Assembly: GCA_963812525.1 (NCBI GenBank)
Contig: CAWEVL010000004.1
Coordinates: 372,001 to 436,000 of the forward strand
Length of the DNA: 64,000 nucleotides
Direction: 5' to 3'
From: Bog-756 sp963812525
GTDB lineage: Bacteria; Actinomycetota; Acidimicrobiia; Acidimicrobiales; RAAP-2
The translations under genes were made by a program, and so were the position numbers. The notes below the pieces were generated by a model that was not told where the DNA came from, did no database searches, and worked only from the letters and a program-made list of their open reading frames with translations. Each line of letters opens with the position of its first letter. Positions within the stretch are counted from its first letter, which is position 1. Of the stretch, positions 19,673-30,379 are shown in pieces.

Positions 19673-20618
19673 GTGTTCACCGTGCACCGTGCGTTCCGGA
19701 AGGCCGCTGTGGCCACGACCATCGGGGCGGTCGCCGTCCTGGCGGCGGCCTGTTCCAGCAGTTCGAGCAGTCCGAGCACCACCGCGGCCCCGTCGACCAC
19801 GGCCACCACGGTGGCCCTGCCCACCACGGTCATCCCGACCCAGCCCACCAACGCCGCCATCGCCGCCACCGTGCCGGCCGCCATCAAGTCCAAGGGCACC
19901 ATCGAGGTGGCCATGGACGCCACCTACGCGCCGGACGAGTTCATCGCCCCTGACGGCTCGACCATCGTGGGCATGGACGCCGACCTGGCCACGGCCATCA
20001 CCCAGGTCATGGGGCTGAAGGCCACGCTGGTCAACGCCACCTTCGACACCATCATCCCCGGCATCCAGAGCGGCAAGTACGGCATGGGGGCGTCGTCGTT
20101 CACCGACACCATCGCCCGACAGAAGGTGGTGGACTTCGTCGACTACTTCACCGCCGGCGAGGGGTTCTACGTGAAGAGCGGAAGCCCGCTGGCCTTCAAC
20201 GGCCTGACCTCGCTGTGCGGCCACTCGGTGGCCGTCGAGGCGGGGACCACCGAGGAGTCCGACGCCAAGGCCCAGGCCAAGAAGTGCACCAGCGGCAAGG
20301 TCGACGGTCCTGTCCTTCGGCAACCAGAGCCAGGCCAACCTGGCCGTGTCCAGCGGCCGGGCCGACGTCGGGTTCGCCGACTCGCAGGTGGCCGGGTACA
20401 TCGTGGCCACCTCCAACGGGGTGTTCCAGAACAGCGGCACCGCCTTCGAGGTGGCCCCGTACGGCCTGGCCCTGCCCAAGGGGAACGGCATGGCCGCCCC
20501 GGTCCAGGCGGCCGTCAACTACCTGATCGCCAACGGCGTCTACCACCAGATCCTGACCAAGTGGGGCGTGCAGGCCGGGGCCATCACCACCTCGGTGATC
20601 AACGGCGCCACCAGCTAG
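19673..20618 (+). CDS. polar amino-acid ABC transporter binding lipoprotein (family 3; one break)
   Basis: Extracytoplasmic binding protein of about 315 residues for a glutamine/glutamate-type importer. The GTG start at 19673 has GGAGGT six bases upstream. The signal peptide ends in a lipobox (AVLAAACSS), so the mature protein is lipid-anchored, followed by a Ser/Thr-rich spacer. Family-3 blocks: GTIEVAMDATYAPDEFIAPD, GMDADLATAITQVMGLKATL, FDTIIPGIQSGKYGMGASSF and, after one GC-unit repair near 20294, SFGNQSQANLAVSSGRADVG. Permease and ATPase genes follow immediately. The specific amino acid cannot be assigned. The 262 bases between this gene and the divergent MFS gene contain no recognised feature. 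Confidence 0.88.
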
Positions 20619-20648
20619 GCCATCGCCGACGACGCCGAGGGACTCCCC

Positions 20649-21685
20649 ATGACGGACTCCAGCGGCCCGACCACCGGGCCGAAGGAGACGCCGTCGGGCC
20701 CGACCAGGACGGTGCCCGTCCGGCACCCCGGGCGCTGGGTGGCCACCGGGGTCATCCTGGTCCTGGTGGCCATGCTGGTCAACACCCTGCTGTTCTCCCA
20801 CGTGACGCGGGGCGGGGTGCAGGAGGGCCGCTTCCAGTGGGGGGTGGTCTGGAAGTACCTCTTCGTCACCCCGGTGCTGAGGGGCATCGTCGTGACCCTC
20901 GAACTGACCGCCATCGCCATGGTGGTCGGCATCGTGCTCGGCGTGGTCCTGGCCGTGATGCGGCTCTCGCCCAACCGGCTCCTGTCCGGTGCGGCCTGGA
21001 TCTACATCTGGTTCTTCCGGGGCACGCCGGTCCTGGTCCAGCTCATCTTCTGGTACGTCGGGATCACCTACCTCTACCCCCAACTCACGCTCGGGGTCCC
21101 GTTCGGGCCGGCCTTCTACACCATCAACGCGAACACCCTGGTCACCTCGTTCATCGCCGCCGCCCTCGGGCTCAGCCTGAACGAGGGGGCCTACATGGCC
21201 GAGATCGTCCGGGCCGGCATCATCTCGGTCGACGAGGGCCAGACCGAGGCGGCCCAGTCCCTCGGCATGAGCAAGGCCACGACCCTGCGTCGCATCGTCC
21301 TCCCCCAGGCCATGCGCATCATCATCCCGCCCACCGGCAACGAGACCATCTCCATGCTCAAGACCACCTCGCTGGTGATCGTCATCGCCGGATCCGACCT
21401 GTTCACGGCCACCCAGAACATCTCCAACACCAACTACCAGATCGTGCCCCTGCTCCTGGTGGCCAGCCTCTGGTACCTGTTCTTCACCTCCGTCCTGACC
21501 ATCGGCCAGTTCTACGTCGAGCGCTACTACGCCCGGGGACCACCCGGGCCCTTCCCCCCACCCCCTTCCAGCGGCTCCGCCAGGACCTCTTCCGCGTCCG
21601 TCCCCAGCCGCAGCCCGTCCGATCGGTCCGCCGCCGTTCGCACCCCAGCGCCGCCGTGCCCCCGCACCATGAGGAGACGATGTGA
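20649..21685 (+). CDS. polar amino-acid ABC transporter permease
   Basis: Permease of about 345 residues. A variable N-terminal tail and first helix (VILVLVAMLVNTLLF) precede the conserved His/Glu/Gln/Arg permease domain, which starts near GIVVTLELTAIAMVVGIVLG. The WIYIWFFRGTPVLVQLIFWY block and the coupling segment EAAQSLGMSKATTLRRIVLP (EAA motif) are diagnostic. After YVERYYARG the frame must shift by one base near 21537 (a lost G in a G-run, or two lost GC units) to reach the basic C-terminal tail. Its stop then overlaps the start of the ATPase gene in the pattern ATGTGA. Thirty bases separate it from the binding-protein gene. All three importer genes form one operon. Confidence 0.85.
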
Positions 21686-22450
21686 CCGAGCCGATGGTGC
21701 GCGGCCCGGGGTGCGCAAGTCCTTCGGCCGCCTCGAGGTCCTGCAGGGCATCGACCTCACCGTCGACCACGGCGAGGTCCTCTGCCTCATCGGTCCCTCG
21801 GGGTCGGGCAAGAGCACCTTCCTGCGCTGCATCAACCATCTGGAGAAGATCGACGGGGGCGAGCTGTCGGTCGACGGCGACCTGGTCGGCTACCGACGGC
21901 ACGGCGACAAGCTCTACGAGCTGCGAGGACCGCGAGGTGTGCGCCAAGCGGGCCGAGATCGGCATGGTCTTCCAGCGGTTCAACCTCTTCCCCCACATGA
22001 GCGTGCTGGACAACGTGATCTCCGGGCCGGTGCGGGTCAAGAAGGAGCCTCCGGGCCAGGCCAAGGAGCGGGCCCGCGAGCTCCTCGACCGGGTCGGCCT
22101 GGCCGACAAGGTCGAAGAGCTACCCCAACCAGCTCTCCGGGGGCCAGCAGCAGCGGGTGGCCATCGCCCGGGCCCTGGCCATGGAGCCCAAGCTGATGCT
22201 GTTCGACGAGCCCACCTCGGCCCTCGACCCCGAGCTGGTCGGGGACGTGCTCGACGTGATGCGCGGCCTGGCCGAGGACGGCATGACCATGATCGTCGTC
22301 ACCCACGAGATGGGCTTCGCCCGCGAGGTGGGGGACACGGTGGTGTTCATGGACGGCGGCGTGGTGGTCGAGGCGGGCGATCCCGACGGTGGTCCTGACC
22401 ACGCCGGCCCACCGAGCGGACCGCGGTCGTTCCTGTCCAAGGTGCTCTGA
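21682..22450 (+). CDS. polar amino-acid ABC transporter ATPase (frame broken)
   Basis: ATP-binding subunit of about 260 residues, type GlnQ/HisP. The GTG start overlaps the permease stop and has GAGGAG five bases upstream. After repair: the N-terminal KSFGRLEVLQGIDLTV, Walker A GPSGSGKS, Q-loop MVFQRFNLFPHMSVLDNV, signature YPNQLSGGQQQRVAIARALA, Walker B LMLFDEPTSALDPELV and H-loop VVTHEMGFAREV. GC units are missing near 21704, 21934 and 22120. In the last 25 codons three more losses cancel in frame, so the annotated end looks open but encodes a wrong tail. Repairing all three gives TERTARSFLSKVL, the normal family C-terminus. Confidence 0.86.
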
Positions 22451-23269
22451 GCCGGCGCAGCGCGCCACCGCCGCCGACCGCGGGTAGCGCCGATCCGCAG
22501 TGCTGGACCAGCGCGGCCAGGTCGGTCTGGTCGATCCGCGCCGCGGCCCGCACCGAGGCCCGGCCCAGGCTCGACCCGAACGGCAGGGCGTCGACCACGC
22601 CCCGCCCGACCCAGCCGCCGGACCAGCCGGAGCTCGGTCGAGCGGGCCAGGGCCCGCTCGGTCCACCGACGGAGCCCTTGGACATCAGGGCGGCGTTGGT
22701 CAGCCGGCGCACCTCGGTCGCGGTCCACGGTGATTCCCTGGTGACGGAGGCTCGCGGACCAGATAGGAGCCGGTGTTGTACCAGTCGCAGAGCCCGTGGA
22801 CCACCGAGGCCACCTGGCCCACCACCCCGTCGATGGCCAGGGCCAGGACCGGTCCCCCCTCGAGGGTCGAGGCCGCGGCCGCCCCGACCAGGGCCAGCTG
22901 CAGGGCCCCCACGGCGGTGGCGATCGACCGGGTCTGGCGGGCGGCCAGGAGCTCCACCCCCTGGGCGTCGTAGAGCGACGGCCGGATGCTCGAGCACCTG
23001 GCCGGACATCCAGTCGAGCAGACGGGGCGGGCGCCGCCCTGACCTCGACCCGCAGCCGGCGGAGCCGGCCCGGTCCCCCGGAGAAGGCCTCGCGCCCGAC
23101 GTGCCCGAACGCCGCCTCCAGCTCGGCCGCCGCCTCCTCGGGCAGGCCCTCGGGGCGCAGCAGGGACCGCAGCGCCTGGGCGAAGCGGGCCCGGGCCCGG
23201 GCCAGGCGCGACGCCGGCGGGCCGGAGCGGGCGTCCGGACGGTCCGGGCTCCGGCGGCCATTCGGTCAC
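22451..23269 (-). CDS. unrecognised protein, broken into three frames
   Basis: As written no frame stays open with sense, but seven GC-unit repairs produce a continuous protein of about 280 residues: an Arg/Ala-rich helical N-terminus (SRLARARARFAQALRSLLRP), LPEEAAAELEAAFGHVGREA, LLDWMSGQVLE, IRPSLYDAQGVELLAARQTR, a long hydrophobic stretch (LQLALVGAAAASTLEGG and IDGVVGQVASVVHGLCDWYN), then LTNAALMSKGALRRWTERAL and VDALPFGSSLGRASVRAAAR. The hydrophobic centre suggests membrane association. I do not recognise a family; EcsC-like proteins are a weak possibility. It converges on the ABC ATPase gene, and its stop codon cannot be placed because no frame closes near 22450. The GTG start at 23269 is tentative. 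Confidence 0.45.
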
Positions 23270-23320
23270 CTCGCGAGTCTGCTGGCCCGGGTCGGCGGGG
23301 CAAACGGCCGACCCGGCCCG

Positions 23321-25799
23321 TCAGGATCGGATCCGCTCGTTGGACGGGTCGAAGGGCGCCCGGAGCCCGACGGTGGCCGGCACGCAGCCGACCGCCCACG
23401 TTGACCTCGTAGCGCCCCGTCGGCCAGGTGGTCGGCGGTGACCGGCTCCCGGTCCCGCCGCCAGACGTAGGCCAGCCCGACGCAGGCCCCGAGGGTGGCC
23501 GACCAGGCCACCGACGTCACCTGGCCGGCGGCTCGCCGTCCCGGAGGACCAGCTCGCCTCCCCACAGCATCGGGTCCGGGATCCTCGAGCCGGAACGAGA
23601 CCAGGCGCCGGCGGGGGCCCTCGGCGATGACCCGCTCGACGGCCGGGCCGTCCGATGAAGTCGATGTCGGCGGCCAGCTTGCAGGTGAACCGGAGGCCGG
23701 CCTCCACCGGGTTGTGGTCGGGCGTGAGGTCGGAGCCGAAGGCCCGGTACCCCTTGTCCAGCCGCAGGGAGTTGATGGCGTAGTAGCCGGCGTCGGTGAG
23801 CGGGAGGTCGGCACCGGCGTCGAACAGGGCCTCGTAGACGCCGACGGCGAACTCGCACGGGCACGTAGAGCTCCCAGCCCAGCTCCCCCACGTAGGTGAT
23901 CCGGGTGGCCCGCACCGTCGAGTAGCCCAGGTCGATCTCCCGGCTGGTGGCGAACGGGAACGCGCTCGTCGGACAGGTCCGCACGGGTCAGGCGCTGGAG
24001 CAGCTCCCGGGCACTCGGGCCCATGACCCCGAAGACGGCGTAGGCCGACGAGACGTCCACCACGGCGACGTGCTCGTCCGGCCCGATGTGGCGCTCGATC
24101 CACGCCAGGTCCCGGACCACCGAGGCGGAGCCGGTGACCAGCAGGTAGCGGTCGTGGGCCAGGCGGGTCACCGTGACGTCGGCCTCGTAGCCGCCCCGGG
24201 CGTTGAGCATCCCGGTGTAGACGGCGCGCCCGACGGGCACGGCCACGTCGGCGGTGCACAGCCGCTGGAGCACGCGCCTCGGCGTCCCGGCCGGAGATCA
24301 GCGAGCTTGCCGAACGAGGTCTCGTCGAAGAGGGTCACCGCCGGTGCGGGTGCGCTGCTGCTCGCTCGACCGACCAGGGCAGCCAGTTCGGCTTGTCCCA
24401 GGTGTAGTCGAGGCGCGGCTCCTCGCCGGCGGGGGCGAAGACGTTGGCCCGCTCCCAGCCCATCTTGGACCCGAACTGGGCGCCGGCCGCCTCGAGCAGG
24501 TGGTAGACGGGTGAACGGCGGAACGGGTCGGGCCGTGACCAGCTCCCGGTTGGGCCACGGGATCTCGTAGTGCAGCCCGAGGACCTCGCCCACCCGGTCG
24601 TGGAGCCACTGGTTGTTCCCGTTGAACGGGGCGAACCGTCGGATGTCCACGGCGGCCAGGTCGATGGTGGGCTCACCCTCGACGATCCACTCGGCCAGGG
24701 CCCGTCCGGCGCCACCGGCCGAGGCGATGCCGACCGAGTTGAAGCCGGCACCCGACGAAGAAGTTCCGCAGCTCCGGGGCCTCGCCCAGGATGAACTGGT
24801 TGTCGGGGGTGAAGCTCTCGGGGCCGTTGTAGAACTTCCGGATGCCGGTGTGGTGGAGGGCGGGGATGCGGAGCAGGGCGCTCTCCATGAGGACGGAGAA
24901 GTGGTCCCAGTCCTCGTCGAGGAGCTGGAACTCGAAGGGGTAGGGCAGCTGGTCGGGGGCCACCCACGGCTTGGCCTCGGGCTCGAACCCCCCGATCACC
25001 AGGCCGCCGACCTCCTCCTTGAAGTAGGTGTAGCCGTCGGGGTCGCGCAGGATGGGCAGGTTCGGGTGGACGCCCGTCGATCTGCTCGGAGACCACGTAG
25101 AAGTGCTCGGCGGAGTGCAGCGGGACGTGCACGCCGGCCAGGGCACCGACCGCCTTGGCCCACTGGCCGGCGCAGTTCACGACCACCTCGGCCTCGATCG
25201 GGCCCTCGGTCGGTCACCACCCCGGTGACCCGACCGCCGGCCTGCTCGATGCCGACGACCCGGGTGTGCTCGAACACCCGGGCCCCACCGGTCCGGGCCC
25301 CCCGGGCCAGCGACGCCGTGACATCCACCGGGTTGGCCGTTCCGTCGCCGGGCAGCCAGATGGCCCCGACCAGGTCCTCGGTGGCGAGCACCGGGTAGAG
25401 CTCCTTGGCCCGGGCCGGGGTGATCAGCTCGCACTCGAGGTCGTAGGCCTCGGCGGTGGCCGCCGTCCGCCGGAGCTGCACCATCCGGTCCTCGGTCCGG
25501 GCCACCGTCACCCCGCCGCAGCGCTTGAACCCGGTGGCCAGGCCGGTCTCCTGCTCGAGCTCGGCTGTAGAGCTGGGCCGAGTACTGCACCAGGCGGGTC
25601 CCGCCCTCGGTGGCCCGCAGCTGGCCCAGCAGGCCGGCCGCGTGCCAGGTGGTCCCCGACGACAGCTGACCCTGCTCGACGCAGGACGACGTCGGTCCAG
25701 CCCAGGTGGGTCAGGTGGTAGGCGAGCTGGTCCCCACGATGCCGCCGCCGATGACCACCACCTGGGCCCGGCTGGGTAGCTCGCTGGTCCCTAGCTCAT
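23321..25799 (-). CDS. FAD-dependent oxidoreductase with GcvT domain (sarcosine/dimethylglycine dehydrogenase-like; frame broken)
   Basis: Two-part enzyme of about 825 residues. The N-terminal half is a DAO-type FAD domain: QVVVIGGGIVG (dinucleotide-binding glycines), GGVTVARTEDRM, EVVVNCAGQWAKAVGALAG, FYNGPESFTPDNQFILGEAP. The C-terminal half is an aminomethyltransferase-like (GcvT) folate domain: FDETSFGKL, RGGYEADVTVTRLAHDRYLL, VFGVMGPSARELLQRL, YVGELGWELYVP and FIGRPAVERV, ending in CPATVGLRAPFDPSNERIRS. Such enzymes oxidatively demethylate sarcosine or dimethylglycine and pass the one-carbon unit to tetrahydrofolate. More than eight GC-unit losses break it, including one that creates an apparent TAG three codons after the start. 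Restoring two units there gives a clean N-terminus leading into QVVVIGGG. The phosphotransferase and permease genes lie upstream on the same strand. Confidence 0.85.
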
Positions 25800-25864
25800 G
25801 TCGGTCCGTCCTCGTTCGTGTCCCCGGCGGCATCGGTCGCCTCGGCTCCGCCGGTCGTGGCTGG

Positions 25865-26776
25865 TCAGTCGTCCCGCTGGACGTCCTCGATGAGGCGGTC
25901 GAGGAGCGGGCCGCGGAACATCGCGACGGCCCGCTCGTACTTCTCCAGCCCCCAGGGCCAGAAGTCGAAGTCGATGTCGCTGGTGGCCTCCTGGATCGAG
26001 GCCCACAGGGTCCATCCGTACTGGGACATCAGCCCCTGGAGCCGGGCCCGGGCCACCTTGTTGACCAGGCGGCGCCCGTAGTACGAGGTCGACCAGGTGC
26101 TCGAGCTGGTCGTCGGAGAGATGGCACTCGCTCCCGATGTTGCCGAGCTCGAAGCAGGCGTCGTTGTTGCCGGCGTACTCGTAGTCGATGAGCCAGATCT
26201 GGTCGCCCGTCGTCGATGAAGTTCCCGGCCAGCAGATCGTTGTTGCAGGCCACCGTCGGCTCCCGCCGGACAGCCAGCGCGCCCGGATCCGGTCCACGTC
26301 GGGCTCGAAGTCGAGATAGTCGTCGGGCAGCCGGTAGCCCCGGCTCGAGGACCGTCGCGAGATAGCCGCGCTGGATGTCGAACATGTCGAAGTCGTTGAC
26401 GAACCGGCGCTCCCTGGTGCAGCCGGCGACAGGACGGCGGCCACCCGCTCGATGACACCCGGGTCGGGAGAAGTCGTCGTCGGTGAGCGTCCGCCCTCGA
26501 GATAGCCGATGACCAGGGCCGACTCCTCGGGAAGATAGGCGAACACCGGCGCACCCACCCCGGACGCGGCGGCGATGACCGAGTTCCGGTACTCGTGGTC
26601 GCGGTCGATGGCCAGGGCACCCGGTACCTCCACCGGAGACTCCGGACCACGAAGGCCCCCTCGGGCGTGGTCACCTTGAAGTTGCGGTTGGTGAGGCCAC
26701 CGGCCAGCTCGGTGACCTCGACCGGGGACGGCTCGCGGAGCACGTCGATCTTGTCGCAGAGGGACGGTGGAAGCAC
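25865..26776 (-). CDS. choline/ethanolamine-kinase-like phosphotransferase (frame broken)
   Basis: Cytosolic kinase-fold protein of about 305 residues. LAGGLTNRNFKVTT (about residue 20) is the glycine-rich ATP loop typical of choline/ethanolamine kinases. VIGYLEGG marks the hinge, ACNNDLLAGNFIDDG carries the catalytic loop (HGD-like, with Asn-Asn-Asp replacing His-Gly-Asp as in choline kinases), and IWLIDYEYAGNNDACFELGN carries the metal-binding Asp. The C-terminus is SDIDFDFWPWGLEKYERAV, also choline-kinase-like. The GTG at 26776 has GGAAGGA eight bases upstream, so I prefer it to an upstream GTG at 26818. Breaks near 26345 and 26270 are repaired by one and two GC units, and others lie between 26390 and 26640. 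The position between a methylamine-type dehydrogenase and a permease supports a role with choline, ethanolamine or betaine derivatives. Confidence 0.8.
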   Translation of the reverse strand: MLPPSLCDKIDVLREPSPVEVTELAGGLTNRNFKVTTPEGAFVVRSLRWRYRVPWPSTATTSTGTRSSPPRPGWVRRCSPIFPRSRPWSSAISRADAHRRRLLPTRVSSSGWPPSCRRLHQGAPVRQRLRHVRHPARLSRDGPRAGATGCPTTISTSSPTWTGSGRAGCPAGADGGLQQRSAGRELHRRRATRSGSSTTSTPATTTPASSSATSGASAISPTTSSSTWSTSYYGRRLVNKVARARLQGLMSQYGWTLWASIQEATSDIDFDFWPWGLEKYERAVAMFRGPLLDRLIEDVQRDD

Positions 26777-26855
26777 GGCCCCATCCTTCCTTGCCGACGA
26801 CTGGCCCTCCTGCGTCACCGGGGTCCGCCCGGTGCCGCGGGGTACGGCTCGCCCG

Positions 26856-28456
26856 CTAGATGCCGGCCGTCAGCTCCTCGTCGGCGATGTCGATGGTCTG
26901 CCTCGGGCCCGGTGAACCAGTTCTTGACCGAGACGTGCCAGTAGATCCACAGGAAGATCATGGCGGCCGGCACCACCAGGATCGTGTAGTTCACGTACTT
27001 CCAGGCGAACCCGGTGGTCCACGGGACACCGAGGTTGGAGGTCGGCATGAACGCCATGACGGTGACCAGGACCACGTCGATGAGCGCGATCGACGCGACA
27101 GCACCTTGTACTTGGTGCCCGAGGTTCCAGTCACCGGGTACGAACGAGTCGCCCAGGCGCAGCCGGTGCCAGATCGGGATGGAGAAGCACCAGTACAGGC
27201 CGATGACGCCGATGGAGACCACGGCGAAGAAGGCCACCGGGACGGGCGCACCGTTGATGTCGACCGTGATGAGGGCCGGCGAGGTGAGGATGATCCCGAT
27301 CACCGCGGTGAGGATCACCCCGGCCACCGGCACCCGCTTGGCGCTGAGCCGCGACCAGTGCTTGTGGCCGGGCACGGCGCCGTCACGGCTGAAGGCGAAG
27401 AGCATGCGGGAGCAGCTGGTCATGCAGGCCATGGTGCAGAAGAACTGGCCCACGGTCGAGATCAGGAGCACGGTGGCCCCCCACCGGGAGGTGAGGGCCT
27501 GGGCGAAGATGGTGGCCACCCCACCGCCGGCCGCGGTGACCTTGGCCTCGTCCTGCACGGCGAAGAGGAAGGCCAGCAGGAGGATCCAGCCGCCGATGGC
27601 CGAGTAGAAGATCGACCGCCACATGCCCTTGGCCGCCGCGTCCGCCGCGCTCTTGGTCTCCTCGGAGAGGTGGGCCGAGGCGTCGTACCCGGTGATCGTG
27701 TACTGGGTGAGCAGGCCGCCGATGGGCAGGACCACGAAGAGGAAGCCGAGCCCGTGGGTCTTCCCGCCGAAGAAGCCGGTGTTGTTGACCGTCGAGGTGA
27801 AGACCATCGAGGCGCTGGCGTGGTGGTGGGGCAGGAAGATCAGGATCAGGACGATGGCGGCCGCCCCGAACACGTGCCACCACACCGAGACGTTGTTGAT
27901 CCAGGCCAGCAGGTGGCTGGAGAAGATGTTGACCACGGCGGCGATCACCAGGATGGCCGATGAAGAACAGGAAGATCGTGTTCAGGCTGCCCGAGTGCCA
28001 GCTGGTGGAGAAGAAGCCCAGCGTGAGGTCGAGGAAGGTGGCGCAGCCGTAGGCCACCGAGGCCACGATGGCCAGCAGGCCGATCAGGTTGAGCCAGCCG
28101 GTGTAGTAGCCGGCCTTGGCCCCGCCCAGCTTCGACGCCCACCAGTAGATGCCACCGGAGGTCGGGTAGGCCGAGACCAGCTCGGCCAGGCAGAGCCCGA
28201 TGCACAGGATCAGGGCGGCCAGGATCGGCCAGCCCCAGGCGATGGCGGCCGGCCGCCGCCGTTCCAGCCGCTGGAGAAGGTGGTGAAGCAGCCGGCCAGG
28301 ATCGAGATGATCGAGAACGAGATGGCGAAGTTGGAGAAGCCGGACCAGGACCGGTTGAGCTCCTGTTTGTACCCGAGCTCGGCCAGCAGCTCCTCGTCCG
28401 TCCGAACGCCGAGGTGTTCCGGTTCGATCTCAACTGAGCTCAATTCCCTCGGGCAC
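26856..28456 (-). CDS. APC superfamily amino-acid/amine permease (frame broken)
   Basis: Integral membrane importer of about 530 residues with twelve helices. SWSGFSNFAISFSIISILAG and the AIAWGWPILAALILC block are the conserved first helices of GABA/choline-type APC permeases. Further landmarks are AELVSAYPTSGGIYWWAS, TITGYDASAHLSEETKSA (the conserved amphipathic loop), SRMLFAFSRDGAVPGHKHWS and WIYWHVSVKNWFTGP near the end. GC-unit losses near 26899, 27100-27120, 27960 and 28250 break it. The GTG at 28456 becomes the start if one more unit is restored near 28438: it has AAAGAGGA five bases upstream and yields MPEGIERSVEIEPEHLG. First gene of a three-gene minus-strand set with the phosphotransferase and the FAD/GcvT enzyme. 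Confidence 0.85.
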
Positions 28457-28699
28457 TGGCGTCCTCTTTCTCGTCGTTGCACTCGAACGGTGAAGCCGAA
28501 CTGAAGTCGCGGACCCCTCGTGACTAGTGGGAACGTAACACCCGTCATGTCGTGTGTCGAGAATCGTTGGCACCGCACTCGGCTGAGACATGGCCGGCGA
28601 CCGCGGATCGCGGCCGGATCCGGCCGACGGGCCCGCCACGCCCCGGTATCGTCGGTCCGTCGCCGCGGACGCGTGCGCCGGCGGGCGAAGGGGAGCTAC

Positions 28700-30285
28700 A
28701 TGGCGCTGGACATCGGGCGGAGGCGTTGGAGCGGGAGGTCCGGTCGGCCCGGCTCGGAGGGCCGGCCGCCGCCCCGCGTGGTCATCGTGGGCGGCGGGCT
28801 CTCGGGGCTGGCCATGGCCATCCAACTGGTCCGGGCCGGGCTGCGCAGACTTCACCATCATCGAGCAGTCGGACGGGGTCGGCGGCACCTGGCGGGACAA
28901 CACCTATCCGGGGAGCGGCTGCGACGTCCCCTCCCACCTCTACTCCTTCTCCTTCGCCCCACGTCGGACTGGACCCGGCGGTTCGCCGACCAGCCCGAGA
29001 TCCTCGACCTACGCCGAGCAGCTGGTCGAGCGCTTCGACCTCGGCCCCCACCTCCGCCTCGGCACCACGGTGCGACCGGGTCGCGCTGCGACGAGGCCGC
29101 GGCACGGTGGAGGCTCGACCTCGACCTCGCCGGCGGGCGACCGAGGTGCTCGAGGCCGACACCGTGGTCTTCGCCTGCGGGCAGCTCAACCGGCCCCACG
29201 TCCCCGACCTCGAGGGCCTCGACCGGTTCGCCGGGCCGTCCTGGCACTCGGCCCGCTGGGACCACCCGTCGACCTCGCCGGCAAGCGGGTGGCCGTGGTG
29301 GGCACCGGGGCCAGCGCCATCCAGTTCGTGCCCCCGGTGGCCGCGGCGGCGGCCGGCGTCACCATCTACCAGCGGACCCCCAACTACGTCGGCCCGAAGA
29401 AGGACCGGGCCTACCGGCGGTCGACCCGGCGGCTGCTGGACCGGGTGGCACCGCTGGCCCGGGCCTACCGGTGGTGGATCTACTGGAGCCTCGAGTTCCG
29501 CTGGATCTGGTTCCGCAAGGACAGCTGGGCCGGCGAGCGGCTCCGGCAGCTGTTCGACAAGGGGATCCGGGCCGGGGTGGTCTCCGATCGGCTGCCCGAG
29601 GCCGCGGTGGTCCCCGACTACCCCATCGGCTGCAAGCGCATCCTCATCTCCAACGACTGGTACCCGGCCATCATGCGGCCCAACGTCGAGGTGGTCGACC
29701 AGCCCATCGACCGCATCGAGGCCGGACGCCGTGGTGACCGCCGACGGCACCCGGCGGCCGGCCGACGTCCTGATCTTCGGCACCGGCTTCTCGACCACCG
29801 ACTTCCTGGCCCACATCCCGGTCACCGGCGAGGGCGGGCGGACCCTGGCCGAGGCGTGGGCGGACGGGGCCCGGGCCTACCTGGGCACGGCGGTCCCCGG
29901 CTTCCCCAACTGCTACCTCCTCTACGGGCCCAACACCAACCTCGGGCACAACTCGATCCTCTTCATGGTGGAGCGCCAGCTCAACCTGGTGCTCCAGGCC
30001 CTGGCCGTCCAGACGGCGGCCTCCGCGTCACCGGAGCGGCCCGCCGGGTGGCCGTGACCCCGGAGGCCTACCGCCTCGACGACGAGCGCACCCAGCGGCT
30101 GATGGCCGGGACGGCCTGGGTGGCCAGCTGCCGCAGCTGGTACAAGGACGCCTCCGGGCCGGGTCACCAACAACTGGCCCACCTGGACCGTGCGGTACTG
30201 GTACGACACGCTGCGCCTCCGCCCGTCGGAACTGGGGCTCGAGGCACCGAGCGTCCGGCCCGGCGTCCGCGTCGACGCCCGGTGA
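28700..30285 (+). CDS. flavin-binding monooxygenase, Baeyer-Villiger type (frame broken)
   Basis: NADPH- and FAD-dependent oxygenase of about 540 residues. VVIVGGGLSGLAMAIQLVRA is the FAD-binding segment, DFTIIEQSDGVGGTWRDNTY is the family GGTWxxNxYPG block, and DVPSHLYSFSF follows. The Baeyer-Villiger fingerprint F-x-G-x-x-x-H-x-x-x-W is present as FAGPSWHSARWD. KRVAVVGTGASAIQF is the NADPH-binding site, and DVLIFGTGFSTTDFL and NTNLGHNSILFMVE complete it. Such enzymes insert oxygen next to ketones or oxidise N or S atoms. The start has AAGGGGAG upstream. Many GC-unit losses occur (for example near 28847, and two units near 28959). The gene diverges from the APC permease over 243 bases, and the LCP gene follows. 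The substrate is unknown. Confidence 0.85.
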
Positions 30286-30379
30286 CCCGCGTCCGACCCG
30301 GGGGAGGTGCCGACGCCTCCGTCCGCGCGACCAGGTGACCGCCACCCGGTACCGAGCCGCCTTGCTACCGTCTCGGGCC

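Noticed and set aside
26776..26818. GTG at 26818 as start of the phosphotransferase
   Set aside because: No ribosome-binding site precedes it, whereas GTG at 26776 has GGAAGGA at eight bases and leads directly into the conserved N-terminus.
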